Assembly: GCA_022225965.2 (NCBI GenBank)
Contig: JAKJXP020000003.1
Coordinates: 1 to 64,000 of the forward strand
Origin: Diatrype stigma
Lineage: Eukaryota > Ascomycota > Sordariomycetes > Xylariales > Diatrypaceae
Length of the DNA stretch: 64,000 bases
Reading direction: 5' to 3'
In this document: positions 44,638 to 57,858 of the stretch, one piece after another
Numbering within the stretch: the first letter of the stretch is position 1
How the letters are laid out: each line of letters starts with the position of its first letter
Notes under the pieces: generated by a model
Seen by the model: only the letters and a program-made list of their open reading frames with translations
What the model was told of the DNA's origin: nothing
Databases searched by the model: none
Position numbers and translations under genes: made by a program

Positions 44638-45387
44638 GAGCTGAGAACACCAGGGTATAGGCACATTGTTGTTCAAGGAGACTTTCCAGTCTTCTGATAT
44701 CACTTGCTACTGCGTCAAGTACCTACCATGATACGATATACGAAATGCCTTTCTGGGGATGTACTTCACTCAGTGTTACCATTTAGTAGTAATATTTTTT
44801 TATATGAAGTGCTTTATCATAGAGTACTAGACTAGCTGTGAGGTGTAGGGAAACCAAGGGGGGTAACATGCAGAATCCTGCTCTAGAAGCTACAGCAAAG
44901 AGTCTCAAAGCAAACCCACCCATTAGATACCCATAGTCATTCCACACACCCTGATTCCCATAGTCCGTCTCGGATTGAACTCTGGCAGTTTACTAGGAAT
45001 ACGAGAGCAAAATCTGGCTCATTAACCATATATCTGAATAAAACATCTTAAATGTGGTGGTCGAGTATCGAGAAAGATGAAGGCCAGAGGTATTAATGGA
45101 GGTTCGAGACGACTGTTAGTTACAAACTATTCATTGTGGCTCGATTGTAGGAATACATACTATGTGGCAATCCATGCAAGTAATCAATAACTGCAAGCCG
45201 GTGACAGAGCTGACTGATAAAGATCAAACCACGCTATTCGACATATATTCGTGCGCATCCCAGTTTCATCATTGTGCTCTGTTCATATCACCAAGCCTTG
45301 GACGAGAGTTGGAAGAGCAAGAAGCCGGTAATACCATATACCATGTAGAAATCGTGGAAGTGCGGTATATGGCTAGATTGTTCATCT
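44638..45387. other. intergenic
   Basis: 750 bp between the SDR pseudogene and the RNase H gene. An 85-codon open stretch at 45162-45419 overlaps the end of the RNase H gene on the other strand and has no recognisable motif; I leave it out. Confidence 0.3.
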
Positions 45388-45930
45388 GTGCCGATAACGC
45401 ATGTCCTGTCCCATCATAGGATGGCGCGGCGGCACAACAGCGGCAGCATTCAGCGCTTCGTTGCAATGCTTATCTGGGAGGTAGTTTTCGTCTCTGTGAA
45501 CCCAGATATACTTCACTCGGCCCAATCTCCAGAGTTCGTCTTCCAGATCCGCAGCCTCTTCGATCAGGTCTCGGTTTACCACCGCTACACCGTGTGTGTT
45601 CATCCACCCGTGCCGCCGCCACTCATAGATCCAGTTCGACATGCATCCGATGGCGTATCTGGAGTCCGAGTGGATGTTCACGATCATGTAAGGCCTTGTC
45701 CTGAGTCCATCTCTCTCCTCCAACGCCCATTTGAGCGCTATGATGACGGCTTTGAGCTCCGCCCGTTGGTTGGTGCAAACGTAACCCTGCTCAACCGAAG
45801 GTATGAGCTCTGTCCTAGTGTAGTAGCCTCCATCCCACTCCATCAGGCAAGCGGCGGCAGCTCCGGCTGCGCCCCGTTGACCATTCCGGCGACAGGCCCC
45901 GTCAACATAGAAGTCCATTTCATAAGGCAT
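45388..45930 (-). CDS. stand-alone RNase H domain protein
   Basis: Single exon, 180 residues, from ATG at 45930 (the open frame extends upstream only with non-ATG codons). DFYVDGACRRNG (Asp10), TNQRAELKAVIIAL (Glu58) and NIHSDSRYAI (Asp89) are the first three carboxylates of RNase H1-type enzymes, which cut RNA in RNA-DNA hybrids. The C-terminal part, WVHRDENYLPDKHCNEALN, ends NEALN where NEAAD is usual, so the fourth acid may be lost or shifted. It has no hybrid-binding domain, which cellular RNase H1 has. Such short fungal proteins are common and often lie near transposons, but this one has normal GC and no RIP signs. It may be domesticated. Confidence 0.8.
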
Positions 45931-46179
45931 GGTGAAGGTGTATACCACGATGGGGATTGAGGACTAAGTGATTGGCTGTGTTTCGTTGTGCGTGTGCATC
46001 CGATGGGCGCCTATGTCGTGGAGCCTAGCTTAGTTGTCAGATGGTGAGCGGCTGGATGGACCATCGAGATGTTGTTGTTGTTGTCAGGACCTTGTCCCCA
46101 GTTGTGCGGGCGTCTAGGATTAGCTGGAAAAAGGGACAAATTCCTACTGGCTACGGAAGATTCCAGCACCCTCTAGACC
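45931..46179. other. RNase H upstream region up to the AT-rich boundary
   Basis: About 250 bp, probably the RNase H promoter. Base composition changes abruptly near 46180. Confidence 0.35.
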
Positions 46180-49100
46180 GCATAATAACGTAATTATATA
46201 ATTACGAGCTTACGCGGCTATAGGGGTTTTGCCCCTGGGCAAAACACACTAAGCCTAAAATGGAACAGCTACTAGGGAATAGGGGGGCCCGTCCCCCTAT
46301 CCAGAAAATTCTACAACCTTCTACAGCCTTTCATAACTCCCTATGAACCTAATACCTATAACGGCCCATCCAATATAAATACAGGCGCCTGCCGCCTATA
46401 AATAGCTATAATATAATAAATAGAATTACGGAAAATCGTACATACAAACTTATTTATATACAGTATTTACAGTAAAATCCTTATACTTTTTTGCTTATCC
46501 TATATAATTAAAATCCTTTTATTGCTTAGATTTTATAAATTATAAGCTCCGGTTAATACCTATTTTAATACTTAAATACAAAAAACCACCCCTTAAAAAA
46601 TCACCCATATCACTTAAGCTTTAGCGCTTTATAAAAGCTATAACATCCATTATACATATTTCCGAATATAAAAACAGCCAATAAAAGCTCCTTACGGATT
46701 CTCGAAAAAACCTACCCTAAAAAAAAACAACAATATCTTTCTTTCTTTTTTACATAACCTTTATTACTTTATATTTCGATCCATATTAAACCAAATCCGG
46801 AAATTTCTTTATTTCCAAAAACCTTAATATTTAAATAATTAAATTCTAAAAGGATTTTTTAATATCGTTATTTGCTAGCGAAATAAAAATCATTACAAAA
46901 AAAAATATCTAAAAGCCAAATAATTTATACCTTAAATAACGGATACCCCCCCTTTATCTCGACCAAACCTTAACCGATCAAATCGAATCCTTTATCATTC
47001 GAATTCTCTTGAATTCTATATTTAAATTTTAAGATAATTCTTTTTTATCTTTATTATTCGTCGAGAAAAAAATCTTTCTGTTACTAGGAAAATAATTACC
47101 CATCTATTACTATTTTCTCCCGACTAACATTCGGCTATATTTCAATAACCAGCCGTTCGATTTCAAAACTTTCTATACCATTCGAACCGTTAAAAAGTTT
47201 ACTTTCTGATTTTAATACGGTTTAATGCTACCATTACTTTCCGTCGAAATAAAAATTCTTCTTAACCAATAATGGCCAACAGCTTTGCTAATAGCCGCCC
47301 TATTTCCTTTAAGGGCTTAAAAAATTACGAAATCTGGGCCATTAAAACTAAGGCTTACTTAATTCGGAACGGCCTAAATAAAGCCCTAACCGAATTCGTT
47401 AAAAAAAGCTTAACGCAAACGGATAATAATAAAAGCCTTAATTATTATTTAGCTGCTTTGTAATAAAAATTCCTTAACTTATATAAAATCCATTACAAGT
47501 TACAAAAAAACTTGGATAGCCCTAAAAAAACAATACAAACCGTCGAACTTTATAATCGAATTTTTTTTATTAAAAAAATTCTTTAATTCCTCGATAAAAG
47601 ATTTCGATTCTATAAAGGCCTATTTAAATAAATTACGGTTTATAATAAACGAATTAAAAATTAACGACCTAAAATTGCCGAATAAGGTAATTATAACGTA
47701 AATATTAAATTCCCTACCGAAAATATATAAACCCTTCGTTTAAAATATCATATAATCCTTCCGACAAAACTCCAACGCCGTTATTTCCGATATCCTATTT
47801 TCTTCCCTTTTAAATAAATCTAAGGGCCTGGAAAAAAAGGGGCAGATTTTCCTGTTAAAAAAAAAAAGGAAAAAACAACTGAAAAAAAAAGCAGCAGCCG
47901 TATTGCGGCCACTATAAAATTCCTGGCCACCAGGAAAAAGACTATTATTTTTTGCATCCCAATAAGGCTCCGAAAAACTAGAAAAACCGGCAGAATAATC
48001 GGGTAAAAAAGTCCGGCCCGAAAACCGGCTCCAAAAATAAACGGCCAAAAAAAAACCGGAGGAAAATAATAAACCCTCGAAACGAAAAAAACGAAAAAAA
48101 AAGCAAAAAGAACTGCTAAGGGCCCTAATCGATATAAACAACGAAAAAAATCAGATTAATATAATAACCGAAAAATCGACGTCCGCAAAAAATCAATTAA
48201 ATCAGGATTTAACTAATCTGGACCCCTTATTTCCTTCCATTCCGAAAGGAATGGATATAAACGAGCCTAAAATAAGTTTATCCCAAAACAAAAATAACCC
48301 CATTAATTATATAAATATAACTAATAAAGACCTAAATTATTTAAAATCTAGAAAATTTAATGGGCTAGATATAATAAAATTAATAACTAATAACGGCGCA
48401 ACGCTTTTTATTATAACTAATAAAAAATATTTATTTAACCTTTAACTAACGCATAAAACAATAAAATAAGAACAAGCAAAATCCCTTACAATAAAAGGAA
48501 TAAAGAAACTTAAATTAAAGTATATGAATTCGGAAGAATATTATATAATAAAGCAAGTATATTATATTCCGAAATTAGGAATAAATCTATTATCCATCAA
48601 TAAATTAAAAAGTTATTATACCTTAATAAATAATAACAATATCCAACTATATAATAAAGAAACCCGGAAACTAATTACCTAAGGATATTAAAAAAATGGG
48701 CTATATTATATACCTTTTAAGATAAAGGAAAATAAATACGGCTCGTACGATATACTAACTATATCGAAAAGAATTCCGAAGAATCAATTAATAACCTAAC
48801 ATAACAAAATGGGTCATATATCCTTAAAGCCACTAGCAGAATTTCTAGTATTAAATAATATCAAAATCCCTAAATAGGATTTATTAGAATTTAAGAATTA
48901 AAAGTGTAAAATCTACTGCTAGGCTAAGGATAATAGAAAAATAAATAAAACCTCCTTAAATAATAAGGAATATAATATTTTCGAACGAATTTACAATAAT
49001 TTAAGGAAGCCATTTCCGGTTACATATAATAGGTATAAATATTATATCACCTTCTTAAATAAGAAAACCAGATATTTGGAAATTAAATTATTAACTTCGA

Positions 49101-49610
49101 AATCGGAAGCTTTCGAAATTTTCCAGGCATATAAGCTATAGGCCGAAAATCAAACAAATCAGAAAATAAAACAATTATTTACTAATAATAATACGGAATA
49201 TATTAATGACCGTTTCGAAATTTATTTACAGAAATACGGTATTATCCATTATATAACTCCTGCTTATATAAAAAAGCCCAATAGGCTTATAAAAAGAATA
49301 AATTTAACGCTATTAAATAAAGTCCGAAATTTTTTAATTTCTTCCGGCCTGCTAAATTATTTATAGGGTAAAGCCTTATTAGCCGCGGTATATTAATATA
49401 ACCGTATATCTTATAAATCACTTAAATATAAATAACCGTTCGAATTATATTACGGCTATAAGCCATATACTGCACATATAAAAACCTAAGGCTTTATAAT
49501 GTATTATAATATAAATAAATACCGTCAAAAACTGGACCCCCGTATAGAAAAAGGGATATTAATAGGCTACGGTACGGAAAATAACTATTATGGACGTCCC
49601 GGATTTCCTG
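46180..49610 (+). mobile_element. Copia-type retrotransposon remnant (gag to integrase)
   Basis: Plus-strand coding, AT-rich and full of TAA/TAG stops. Gag starts near 47272 (SFANSRPISFKGLKNYEIWAIKTKAYL), like the N-terminal block of fungal Copia gag. A Lys-rich zinc-finger region (47800-48150) follows, then protease-like sequence. NKMGHISLKPLAEFL near 48810 is the pre-integrase block, with integrase core pieces YYITFLNKKTRYLEI near 49040 and IEKGILIGYG near 49550. Reverse transcriptase and RNase H are absent, so it is truncated at about 49610. The left part (46180-47260) is non-coding and may contain the LTR, but no partner copy is present. Confidence 0.7.
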
Positions 49611-50912
49611 CTTCTAGCTAGGAATGCCGGCGGCGTCGATAACGTCGATTATATATAGGGGCACAATACCGCTATATAATATTTAGTATTATTTATTACC
49701 AATATAGGAATAAAATTATGAAATAATAAAAGCATAAATTGCTATAAAGTATTAAGAATTCCAAAGATTTTTATATAGTTCTTAGCAATATTAAATAGGA
49801 ATACGTAATATTAAATAATCCTAGGGATTATTGTATTACGTAATATATGCCCCTTTACGAAATGCCATTTACGTTTTCGTAATGGATAATATTTAATATA
49901 CATAAAGGGTATATAATATTTTTAATTCTTATAAATTAAAAGGCAATATTTAATTATTTAATAATTTAACCGCATAATTAAAATTAAAAACTTAATTATA
50001 TATAAACTTAATTCTTATATTAAAATATTTCGCCTTATTTATTGCGTACGAAGGCTTTAATATTATTTATGTCGTATTATTTATTTAATTTTCCATTTTA
50101 AAAGCCATTAGCAATTCCGAATATTTTATATTTCGTTTATTTATTTATTCGGTTTGCCCGGTAATATATAATATTAATGGCTTAAGTTAATTTTTACAAA
50201 GTACTTAATAAGGATTTCGGTAATTTATAATTCGCATGCGTTTATCGTAATTATTAAAGTTTAATTCGGAATTACGGAATTCGGTTTTAGGATTAAAAAT
50301 ACGTAAAAACCGACTTACGAAAAAAGCATCAAAAAAAAGCCGATTCGTAGGAATAGCTTTTTCGGATATTTCTTTTCGGAATTACGGGGCATGCGTTTAA
50401 TAAAAAGCAGCGTCGTTAAAGGCTATAATTTTCGCATTATTTCCGCATATGATTCGTATATATTCGGTAATATAATTGGCGATTCGTATTCGTTATTAAT
50501 TAATATTGCCTTACGTTATTGCTTATAATATTTCGTTTTTACTTATAACAAAAATCGCATTTGGCATTTTTTTATTAATAAATCGGAATATTATTCCTAT
50601 AAATATAACCAAAACGGCATTTAGCCGTTAAATAATAATGGCTTTTATAATAATAATTTATTATATTTAAATGCCGTCGAATCAGCAAATATCGGTAACG
50701 ATTATTAAGGGCATTTAAATAATATCCGAAGAAATTTCTAAACGGTAAACTAATAAGGACAAATTATTAGTAGGCGATATTATGGTACCGATTAAGTTAA
50801 ATTCGTACGGAAAATTAAGGTTTAATCGGCGCTAAATACCGCCGGCGGATATATTTAACGATATCGTTAAACCGTTAAATAATAGGCATTTATAAAAGCC
50901 GCTAAAAAATAA
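49611..50912. other. AT-rich repeat-like DNA, unclassified
   Basis: 1.3 kb between the Copia remnant and the Gypsy element. A GC-rich scrap at 49590-49650 marks the junction. Short ATTACGTAAT-type palindromes occur near 49805-49850. No protein motif was seen in any frame that I read. Confidence 0.4.
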
Positions 50913-50917
50913 TTAAC

Positions 50918-51149
50918 TGTTACGATAGCCACAGGTGCAATACTACATACAGCCAGAATATACATACAAAAAGATAAGGATAAGGAACAGGACAAGTGGG
51001 TCCAGCACTGGAACCGCAGCACCTATTAAAGCAATAATCTTCCTGCTTTTACTGTTTTGATTCCTTCCTTTTTTTTCTTCTTCAGCTTAGAATTTTATAT
51101 AGCTAATAAAATTCGGATTTACGAAACGAAGCCATAACAGCCCGTAATA
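50918..51149 (+). repeat. 5' LTR of the Gypsy element
   Basis: 232 bp. Its left end is intact (TGTTACGATAGCC) and its right end is mutated (CCCGTAATA for CCCGTAACA). It matches 57622-57853 over the full length with mostly transition differences. Confidence 0.92.
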
Positions 51150-54100
51150 CAATTCTAAGCTTATCTTTCTACCTAAAAAGGTCTATATAATATCCCATTT
51201 CCGAAAAGAATAATTACAAATTAAAGCTACAGCTTAAAACGCGCCAAAAATTATCCTAAACACTCCATTAAAAATCGACAAACGAAAATCGCCGGAATAC
51301 GAATTAATAAACCCGATCCTTATAATAATGCAATTACCCGAAAAAACGGCTAAAGCCGTTTTATAAATACGCAAAAAAATACAATTCCATGCATTTATCT
51401 TTATTCGAAATATCCATTTGGAATTTAATAAAATACCGAAAACACGATTACGACAACGGTCGGATTATATGGAAATTGCCCCTTTCATTCCGGAAAAAAC
51501 CGTTACCTATAACGAAAAAAAAAATAAATACGAAATTATTAAGCAATCCATTTATTATAAACTTAAAAACGCAACTACCGAAAACGATATAAAAAAGTTT
51601 ATTGCTATATTTAAAGATAATAAACTTTATAAAAATCTACTCGATAAATTCGAAAAATTAGCTGCCACTTATGGCAAAAAAAAAATAAAACGGGTTTCCC
51701 TTTTACTGCCTTAATTAAAGCTAAAAAGTCTGCCTTTTTTAGCATTAATAAAACCCTAATTTCAATAACGTTTAAGAATCTTTACGAAAAAAATCCAAAG
51801 GCCTTTTATTAAAAGGTAAAGATATATATTTTAATAACAATAGCCACTTAATTATAAGTCAAAGAAATAACCGATTTCGTTATAAAATTAAATCGATTCA
51901 TTCGAATCTTTTTCCGTTAAATACATTACTTTAATAAACTTACGAAAAACGAATTCATTTTTCATAATGCCGAAAAAAACGTTAATTTCGATAAAAACAT
52001 TTAACTATTAACCGATTAATTAAAAAAGCAGGCCCATAATATACTAAATAAGAATAAGGAAATTAATGTCTTAAAAAAACGCCTATGCGATATTAACTTA
52101 TTTATCGGAATTTCCAATGCCCTAAATACCAAAAAAAAAAGCAGCAAACTAAACGTTCCCGATTTTTACGCCGACGAAAAACAAAACAAAATAAACTTTA
52201 AAAGTTAATATCAGCAAATACAAAATCGTTTTAAGATAAACGCTAACCATTTTACCGATAACGAAGCAAAATTCATAAAGATTAAGTCCCATTTAAAGGG
52301 CATTGCCATAAAAAATACCCTATCCTATTTCCGTTTCATTTATTCCGATCAAATTATTACTTCCGAAAATCTCATAAAATATCTTTAAATTAAATATAAC
52401 AATCCCAATCGATTAAAAGAATTTAAAGCCAAATTCCGTCGTTTAAAACTTAATAACTTTACCGATTTCGTTACCTTTAAGAATAATTTCGTACGATTAA
52501 CTAAAAAGTATTACAAGCCTAAGAAATCCTGGAAGTTTAAGTTCCGTAAAAAACTTTCCATTCGTATTCGAATCGCTTTGGTTAATTATTACTTAAACGA
52601 TTCTATTCCGTTTAATAAATACGTTCGTTTTATAACTAAAATAAAATTGTCCTATAAATAAAAACAGCCAAATAAAACCGAACGAAATGCTTAACGATTA
52701 CGTTACGGAAACCGCAAAGGATTTAATAAAAGCGGTAACACTTAAGCCGCTAATAAAAGCCCAAGTACTAATAATAATAATAATCGTAATTAACGCCTTA
52801 CCTCCGAATAAATCCGTTAATATGCACTTAAAAAAAAATGCTTTATTTGTGCCGAAAAGGAACATACCTTCCGCGAATACTCCAAAAACCCTAACCGTAA
52901 TTTAACCCCCTAAAAACGTGAAATAAAAATTAATAACATCGTCGATCGTTATACCAAGCCGGAATCTAACTTGCACAAATTAACCCAAAACACCGATAAA
53001 TCGGAAAAATAATTACCCTGGAACATATAAATTCCTTTTTAAAAAAGTTATTACGAGAAAATATCGAAATTAAAATATCATTTAATTTTTTACAGCAAAT
53101 CCTTAAAAAAGAACCTTTATTTTTTACTAATACCGTAACTTATAATAAATTATTATTAACTATTAAATCTTTTCTTGGCAATACGAAAGCAAATGGCTTT
53201 TTATTTATTAGTATAAATTTTGCAAAAAAAATATTAAAACGACTTTAGGCACCACTTATTATAAATTTTACGCCTTACCGCATAAAAGGATTTAATAAGC
53301 AAGCCACCTAGCTAATCGATGTCCTTATTTTCTTGAACTTTCGAATTTATAAACGAAAACTTAACCAAATACCCTTTATAATCTTAAACATAAAATACGA
53401 TGTTATTATTAAAAGAACATAATTCGAACAATACGAAATAATAATCGACCCAATAAACCGTAAACTCTTATTCTTTAACGAATAATTAATTAAATCCATT
53501 TACGATATTACTATGAATAACGCTATCGAACCGATGCCTAATACCGAAGGCAAATTCCAAACTAAAATATACCGGCGTTAAAAATTAATAAATAAAAAAA
53601 ATAAAAAACGCGAAAATAAAAGAAAAACAATTCGTTTCGTAAAAGACCCTTCCTAAACAATAAAATCCACCGAACGCAAAAATAAGGCCGAAACCTTAAA
53701 ACAAATGGAGAAAAAACTTAAGGACCTGAAAAAAATGCAATCTGCTTCTTTTATTTCGAAACGCAACCACTTTCCATTATTTAAGCCTATATTTCCCCAA
53801 GCTATACAAAACAATATTGGTTATTAAAAAAAAATTCCCACATTACGACAACCCCTTAAAGTACGTAAAATAAAAAAACAACTCGATTCGATAAACGAAA
53901 ATAACTTCATTTCTAAAAAAAAAAAAAAACTTTAAAAATATATATCCAAAAAAAGATACATAAGGACCTTATGTTTTTCGGAAAGAATTTTATTAATACA
54001 AACATCGCTTACCGAATATAGCTATAATTAAAGCAATAGCCTTTTAGCATCTTACGAAAAACCCCGAAATAAAAGCAAACACCACTGTAATTACTTTATA

Positions 54101-54439
54101 TAAAATTAATAAAATTATCGAAAATAAACGCAATTAAGCCTTAATACCTCGTAACAAAAAGAAACTTAAAAACCGAGTAATTAATACAATACCAAAGGCT
54201 CATTACGAATATTTAGATGTATTTAGCAAAACAAAATCGGACGATTTATTACCTTTTCGAAATAAACCTTAGGGAAAAATAAATCACAAGATAAAGATCG
54301 AAAGAAACCCTAAGGACTTAAAATTTAGCCCTTTATATAAGATGTCCCTTAAAGAATTAAAAACTTATCGAAAATATTTGATTAACAATATCCAAAAGGG
54401 CTTTATCGTTTTAAACGGCATCCCATAGGCTGCATCCGT

Positions 54440-54850
54440 TTTAATGGTTCCGAAACCTAAAAAAGGATTACGATTTTGCGTGGATTTCTACAAATTAAAC
54501 GCCCTTACCATTAAAAACCGATACCCGTTATCCTTAATTAAAAAAACCTTGGCCCAAATCTCGAAAACAAAGATTTTTACCAAAATAAATATCCAACAAA
54601 CCTTTTATTATATACATATCCAACCCGAAAACGAAGACTTAATTATATTTAAAACAAAATACGAAGCATACAAATATAAAATGCTTCCTTTTAGCCTAAC
54701 CAACGGTCCTATTACTTTTTAACGGTTTATTAATAACGCATTATTCGATTATTTGGATAACTTTTATAACGCATATATTAATGATATCCTAATATTTTCC
54801 GAAAACATAAATAATTACGTTTAGCATATTAACAAAATCCTATAACGTTT
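54440..54850 (+). pseudogene. Gypsy reverse transcriptase domain (decayed)
   Basis: The clearest coding part of the element. An open piece at 54444-54722 covers fingers and palm: LRFCVDFYKLNALTIKNRYP, then KIFTKINIQQTFYYIHI, then MLPFSLTNGPITF. The catalytic block near 54775 reads YINDILIFS, with the first catalytic Asp changed to Asn, a G-to-A change typical of RIP. A stop follows immediately after ITF. Confidence 0.85.
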
Positions 54851-57451
54851 TCGTAAAACAAGGCTATAAGTTAATTTAAATAAATGCAAATTTTATATAA
54901 TAAAAACTAAATTCTTAGGATTCATTATTAATACATACGAAATCGTAATGAACTCCATAAAAACGGCAATACTAAAGGATTAAAAAATCCCAAAGAATTT
55001 CAAAGAAATGCAATCCTTTCTAGAATTTTATAACTTTTACCGTAAATTCGTATACGAATATAATCGAATTATACAACCTTTAACAGAATTAATACGTAAA
55101 AGTAAAATATTCGATATAATCAAAATAAACCGCATAACCGCTTTTAAAACCCTTAAAGAAAAACTAATAACGGCACCCATATTATAATACTTTTTATACG
55201 ACTTAAAAACCAAAATTAAAACCGATGCCTTAAATGGCGTAATAGCCGGCATATTCCTATAAAAAACCTTTAAAAAAGAAAATTAGCACCCAATAACCTA
55301 TTATTCCGAAAACATATAAAATGCAAAATATAATTACCTAATACACGATAAAGAATTAATAACAATTATGCATATACTATAAACCTAACAACCGGAATTA
55401 ATAAGCCTTTAACGTAAAAAGCCATTCTTAATCATTACCGATTACCGAACTTTTAAATACTTTATTACCAAGCAAACATTAAATATAAAACAAATAAAAT
55501 AAATAAAAATACTATTTTAATATTACTTTATAATCGAATATCGATTAGGGAAAAACAATATATTATTTAATATCCTTTCCTGCAAATCGGAAGACCTTAA
55601 GATATAAAAAAAAAAAAAAATGCATATCGCATCATAACATTGTTCTAATAGGTATTAAAATACGCAAATAAGCTGCAGAACAATATAAAAATCAATACAA
55701 CCTCGATTTATATCGATGCATTATGCTCCTTAAATAAGAACCTCGAGCTACCCGATATAATTGGAATAGAATTAATCGATAAGGTTTTAAATATAAATAT
55801 AATATGCCTAAAACTAAAAATATACCGTAATTATATAAGGAATACAAAAATCCGTAATTTCTTTATACAAAAAAAATTAATACTTTAAAAAAGTCGTTTA
55901 ATAATATCTTTCGTTAATAACTTACGTATGTAATTACTTAAAAAAATACATTATCGCATAACAATAAAATACCCTAAACGTTATAAAATACAAAGATTAG
56001 TCTTAGAAAAATATTAATGGCCAGGCTGGGCTATTAACGTTATTCAATTCGTAAATAATTGCTTATACAAAGCCTTTAAAAATTCTACGAATAAAACCCC
56101 AAGCCTGTTATACCCTTTATTTATATCTATAAAACCTTAGAGTTATATCGTTATAAACTTTTATTTCATGTTTATGAATAAATTTAAAAAAAAATAACGT
56201 ATTTGTTATAATAAATTGTTTAAACAAAAGGTTTTGAAGTATTTCTTGTATTAAATTAATTACCGCCAAAAATGCCGCAATAATGTATTATTACGGCCCT
56301 TATCGTATATACGGAATACCATAAACCATCGTTAATAACCGAAAATTACAGTTTACCGCCGATTTTATAAACGAATTATTTAAACTATTCGGTATTAAAT
56401 AAAAGCTGTTTTTAACTGAACATTTTTAAACGGCAAATTAAGCCGAAATTATAAACAGATATATAAATTAACGATTACGAATTTTTATTAATTATTACCA
56501 AAATAATTGATTCCTTATTATGCCCGCAATAAACTTTATATAAATAAGTTTAACCCATAAATTTATAAGATTATTTTTCCATAAAGTAAAACTGGAATTC
56601 CCAATGTTCTAACCCTTTAATTAAAACAAGCAAACCATTAACTTCGAGAATATTTCGGTTAAGAAAAAACTTAATAGGGAAAAAATACAGCTAATTGCCG
56701 ATATACTGCAAAAATTCCTTACTTTCGCCTAAAAAGTACTTGCAAAATTACAAAAACGAATATATATATAAGCCAATAAATACCGCAAAAAACCGGACTT
56801 CGATTTAGGAAATAAGGTATACATTTTAAAAAAAAAAAATACACAAACGAATTAATTAAGCGATAAATTAAATTATTCAATAATAAGGAACCATTACCGG
56901 ATAATCGAGATAGACGGATATTCTTATAAACTTAACCTATCATCGTTATAAAAAGATTTTCATATCTTTTATGCAAACCGATTACGGAAATTTCCGAATA
57001 TTCTTTTATTAGGACAAATGCTTAATAATCCGGACGGTAAAAAAATCGATCCTAATAACGAAAAAAAATAAAAAGTCGATTAAGTATTATTATTACGTTT
57101 ATATTACGGAAAGTTGCAATATTATATATAATAAAAAAAATAAAATCCAAATCTTAAATGATATAACGCTAAAGGCTTTAAAAATAATCCGATTATATTA
57201 TAGAAATATTACGACGAGAACCCGAAATAAGCAGGCCTTCCAATACGACTAAAAACATAGCAACGAACCGTTAAATACGATAAATTTAATTTATCCCACG
57301 AAAACGATAATACGGCGGCGCCAATTTTAACGAAAGGATTATGCAAAAAAAAATTTAATAGAATTAAAAGAAAATAACCAATGGAGTAATTAATAAATCA
57401 CCTTTGGGCCAAACTAATAATAGCAACTATAAAAAATACATAACATTACGT

Positions 57452-57586
57452 ACTTAAATATTAGAGGCCCGATGGTATAATAAAGGAATGCGTGGATCCG
57501 AAAATACCCCCCCGCTATCTAAAAAGCAATCGCGGTTCGAACCCCGGCTAAACCATTCCTTTTTACAAAAAAAAAAAAAAAAAAAA
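57452..57586 (+). other. tRNA-Ser-like sequence with T-run and poly(A), inside the Gypsy element
   Basis: GGCCCGATGGTATAATAAAGG (57466-57486) resembles a tRNA D-arm with box A, and GGTTCGAACCCC (57534-57545) is a near-perfect B box/T-arm. Between them, GGATCCGAAAATAC could form an anticodon loop with CGA (Ser), followed by a long variable region as in tRNA-Ser. 3' CTAAACC (57548-57554) could pair with a mutated 5' end. A T5 run (57560-57564) is a Pol III-type stop, followed by about 20 A (57567-57586). Stems pair poorly, so it is a decayed or chimeric tRNA-like or SINE-like insert, not a working tRNA. Confidence 0.5.
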
Positions 57587-57621
57587 GCCTCGGAACGCGG
57601 CTTCCTTAAAGGGGGGGGTAA

Positions 57622-57853
57622 TATTACGATAGCCACAAATGCAATACTACATACAGCCAGAATATACATACAAAAAGATAAAGATAAGGAACAGAACAAG
57701 TGGGTCCAGCACTAAAACCGCAGCACCTATCAAAGCAACAGTCTTTCTGCTTCTATTATTTTAATTCCTTCCTTTCTTTTCTTCTTCAGCTTAGAATTTT
57801 ACATAACTAATGGAATTCGGATTTGCAAAACGAAGCCATAACAGCCCGTAACA
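57622..57853 (+). repeat. 3' LTR of the Gypsy element
   Basis: 232 bp. Its left end is mutated (TATTACG for TGTTACG) and its right end is intact (CCCGTAACA). It is followed by the TTAAC target duplication. Confidence 0.92.
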
Positions 57854-57858
57854 TTAAC

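Larger units (their letters stand above)
50918..57853 (+). mobile_element. full-length Ty3/Gypsy LTR retrotransposon, RIP-mutated
   Basis: 6,936 bp with two 232-bp LTRs (50918-51149 and 57622-57853) that begin TGTTACG and end CGTAACA before mutation. The target duplication TTAAC is perfect at 50913-50917 and 57854-57858. Plus-strand coding: gag pieces at 51418-51714 and around 52000-52900 (Cys-knuckle remnant near 52840), protease-like sequence near 53300-53520, and reverse transcriptase 54440-54850 (VPKPKKGLRFCVDF, KIFTKINI, YINDILIFS). RNase H end IIEYRLGKNNILFNIL lies near 55540, and the integrase zinc region (KYPKRYKIQRLVLEKY, then WPGW) near 55960. A purine tract (AAAGGGGGGGG, 57608-57618) abuts the 3' LTR. 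Frames are broken by stops; not autonomous. Confidence 0.92.

Noticed and set aside
45162..45419. 85-codon plus-strand frame near RNase H
   Set aside because: Overlaps the RNase H stop region and has no recognisable motif.
57466..57554. Functional tRNA gene
   Set aside because: B box is good but the acceptor and T stems mispair and the 5' end does not match the 3' end; kept only as tRNA-like.
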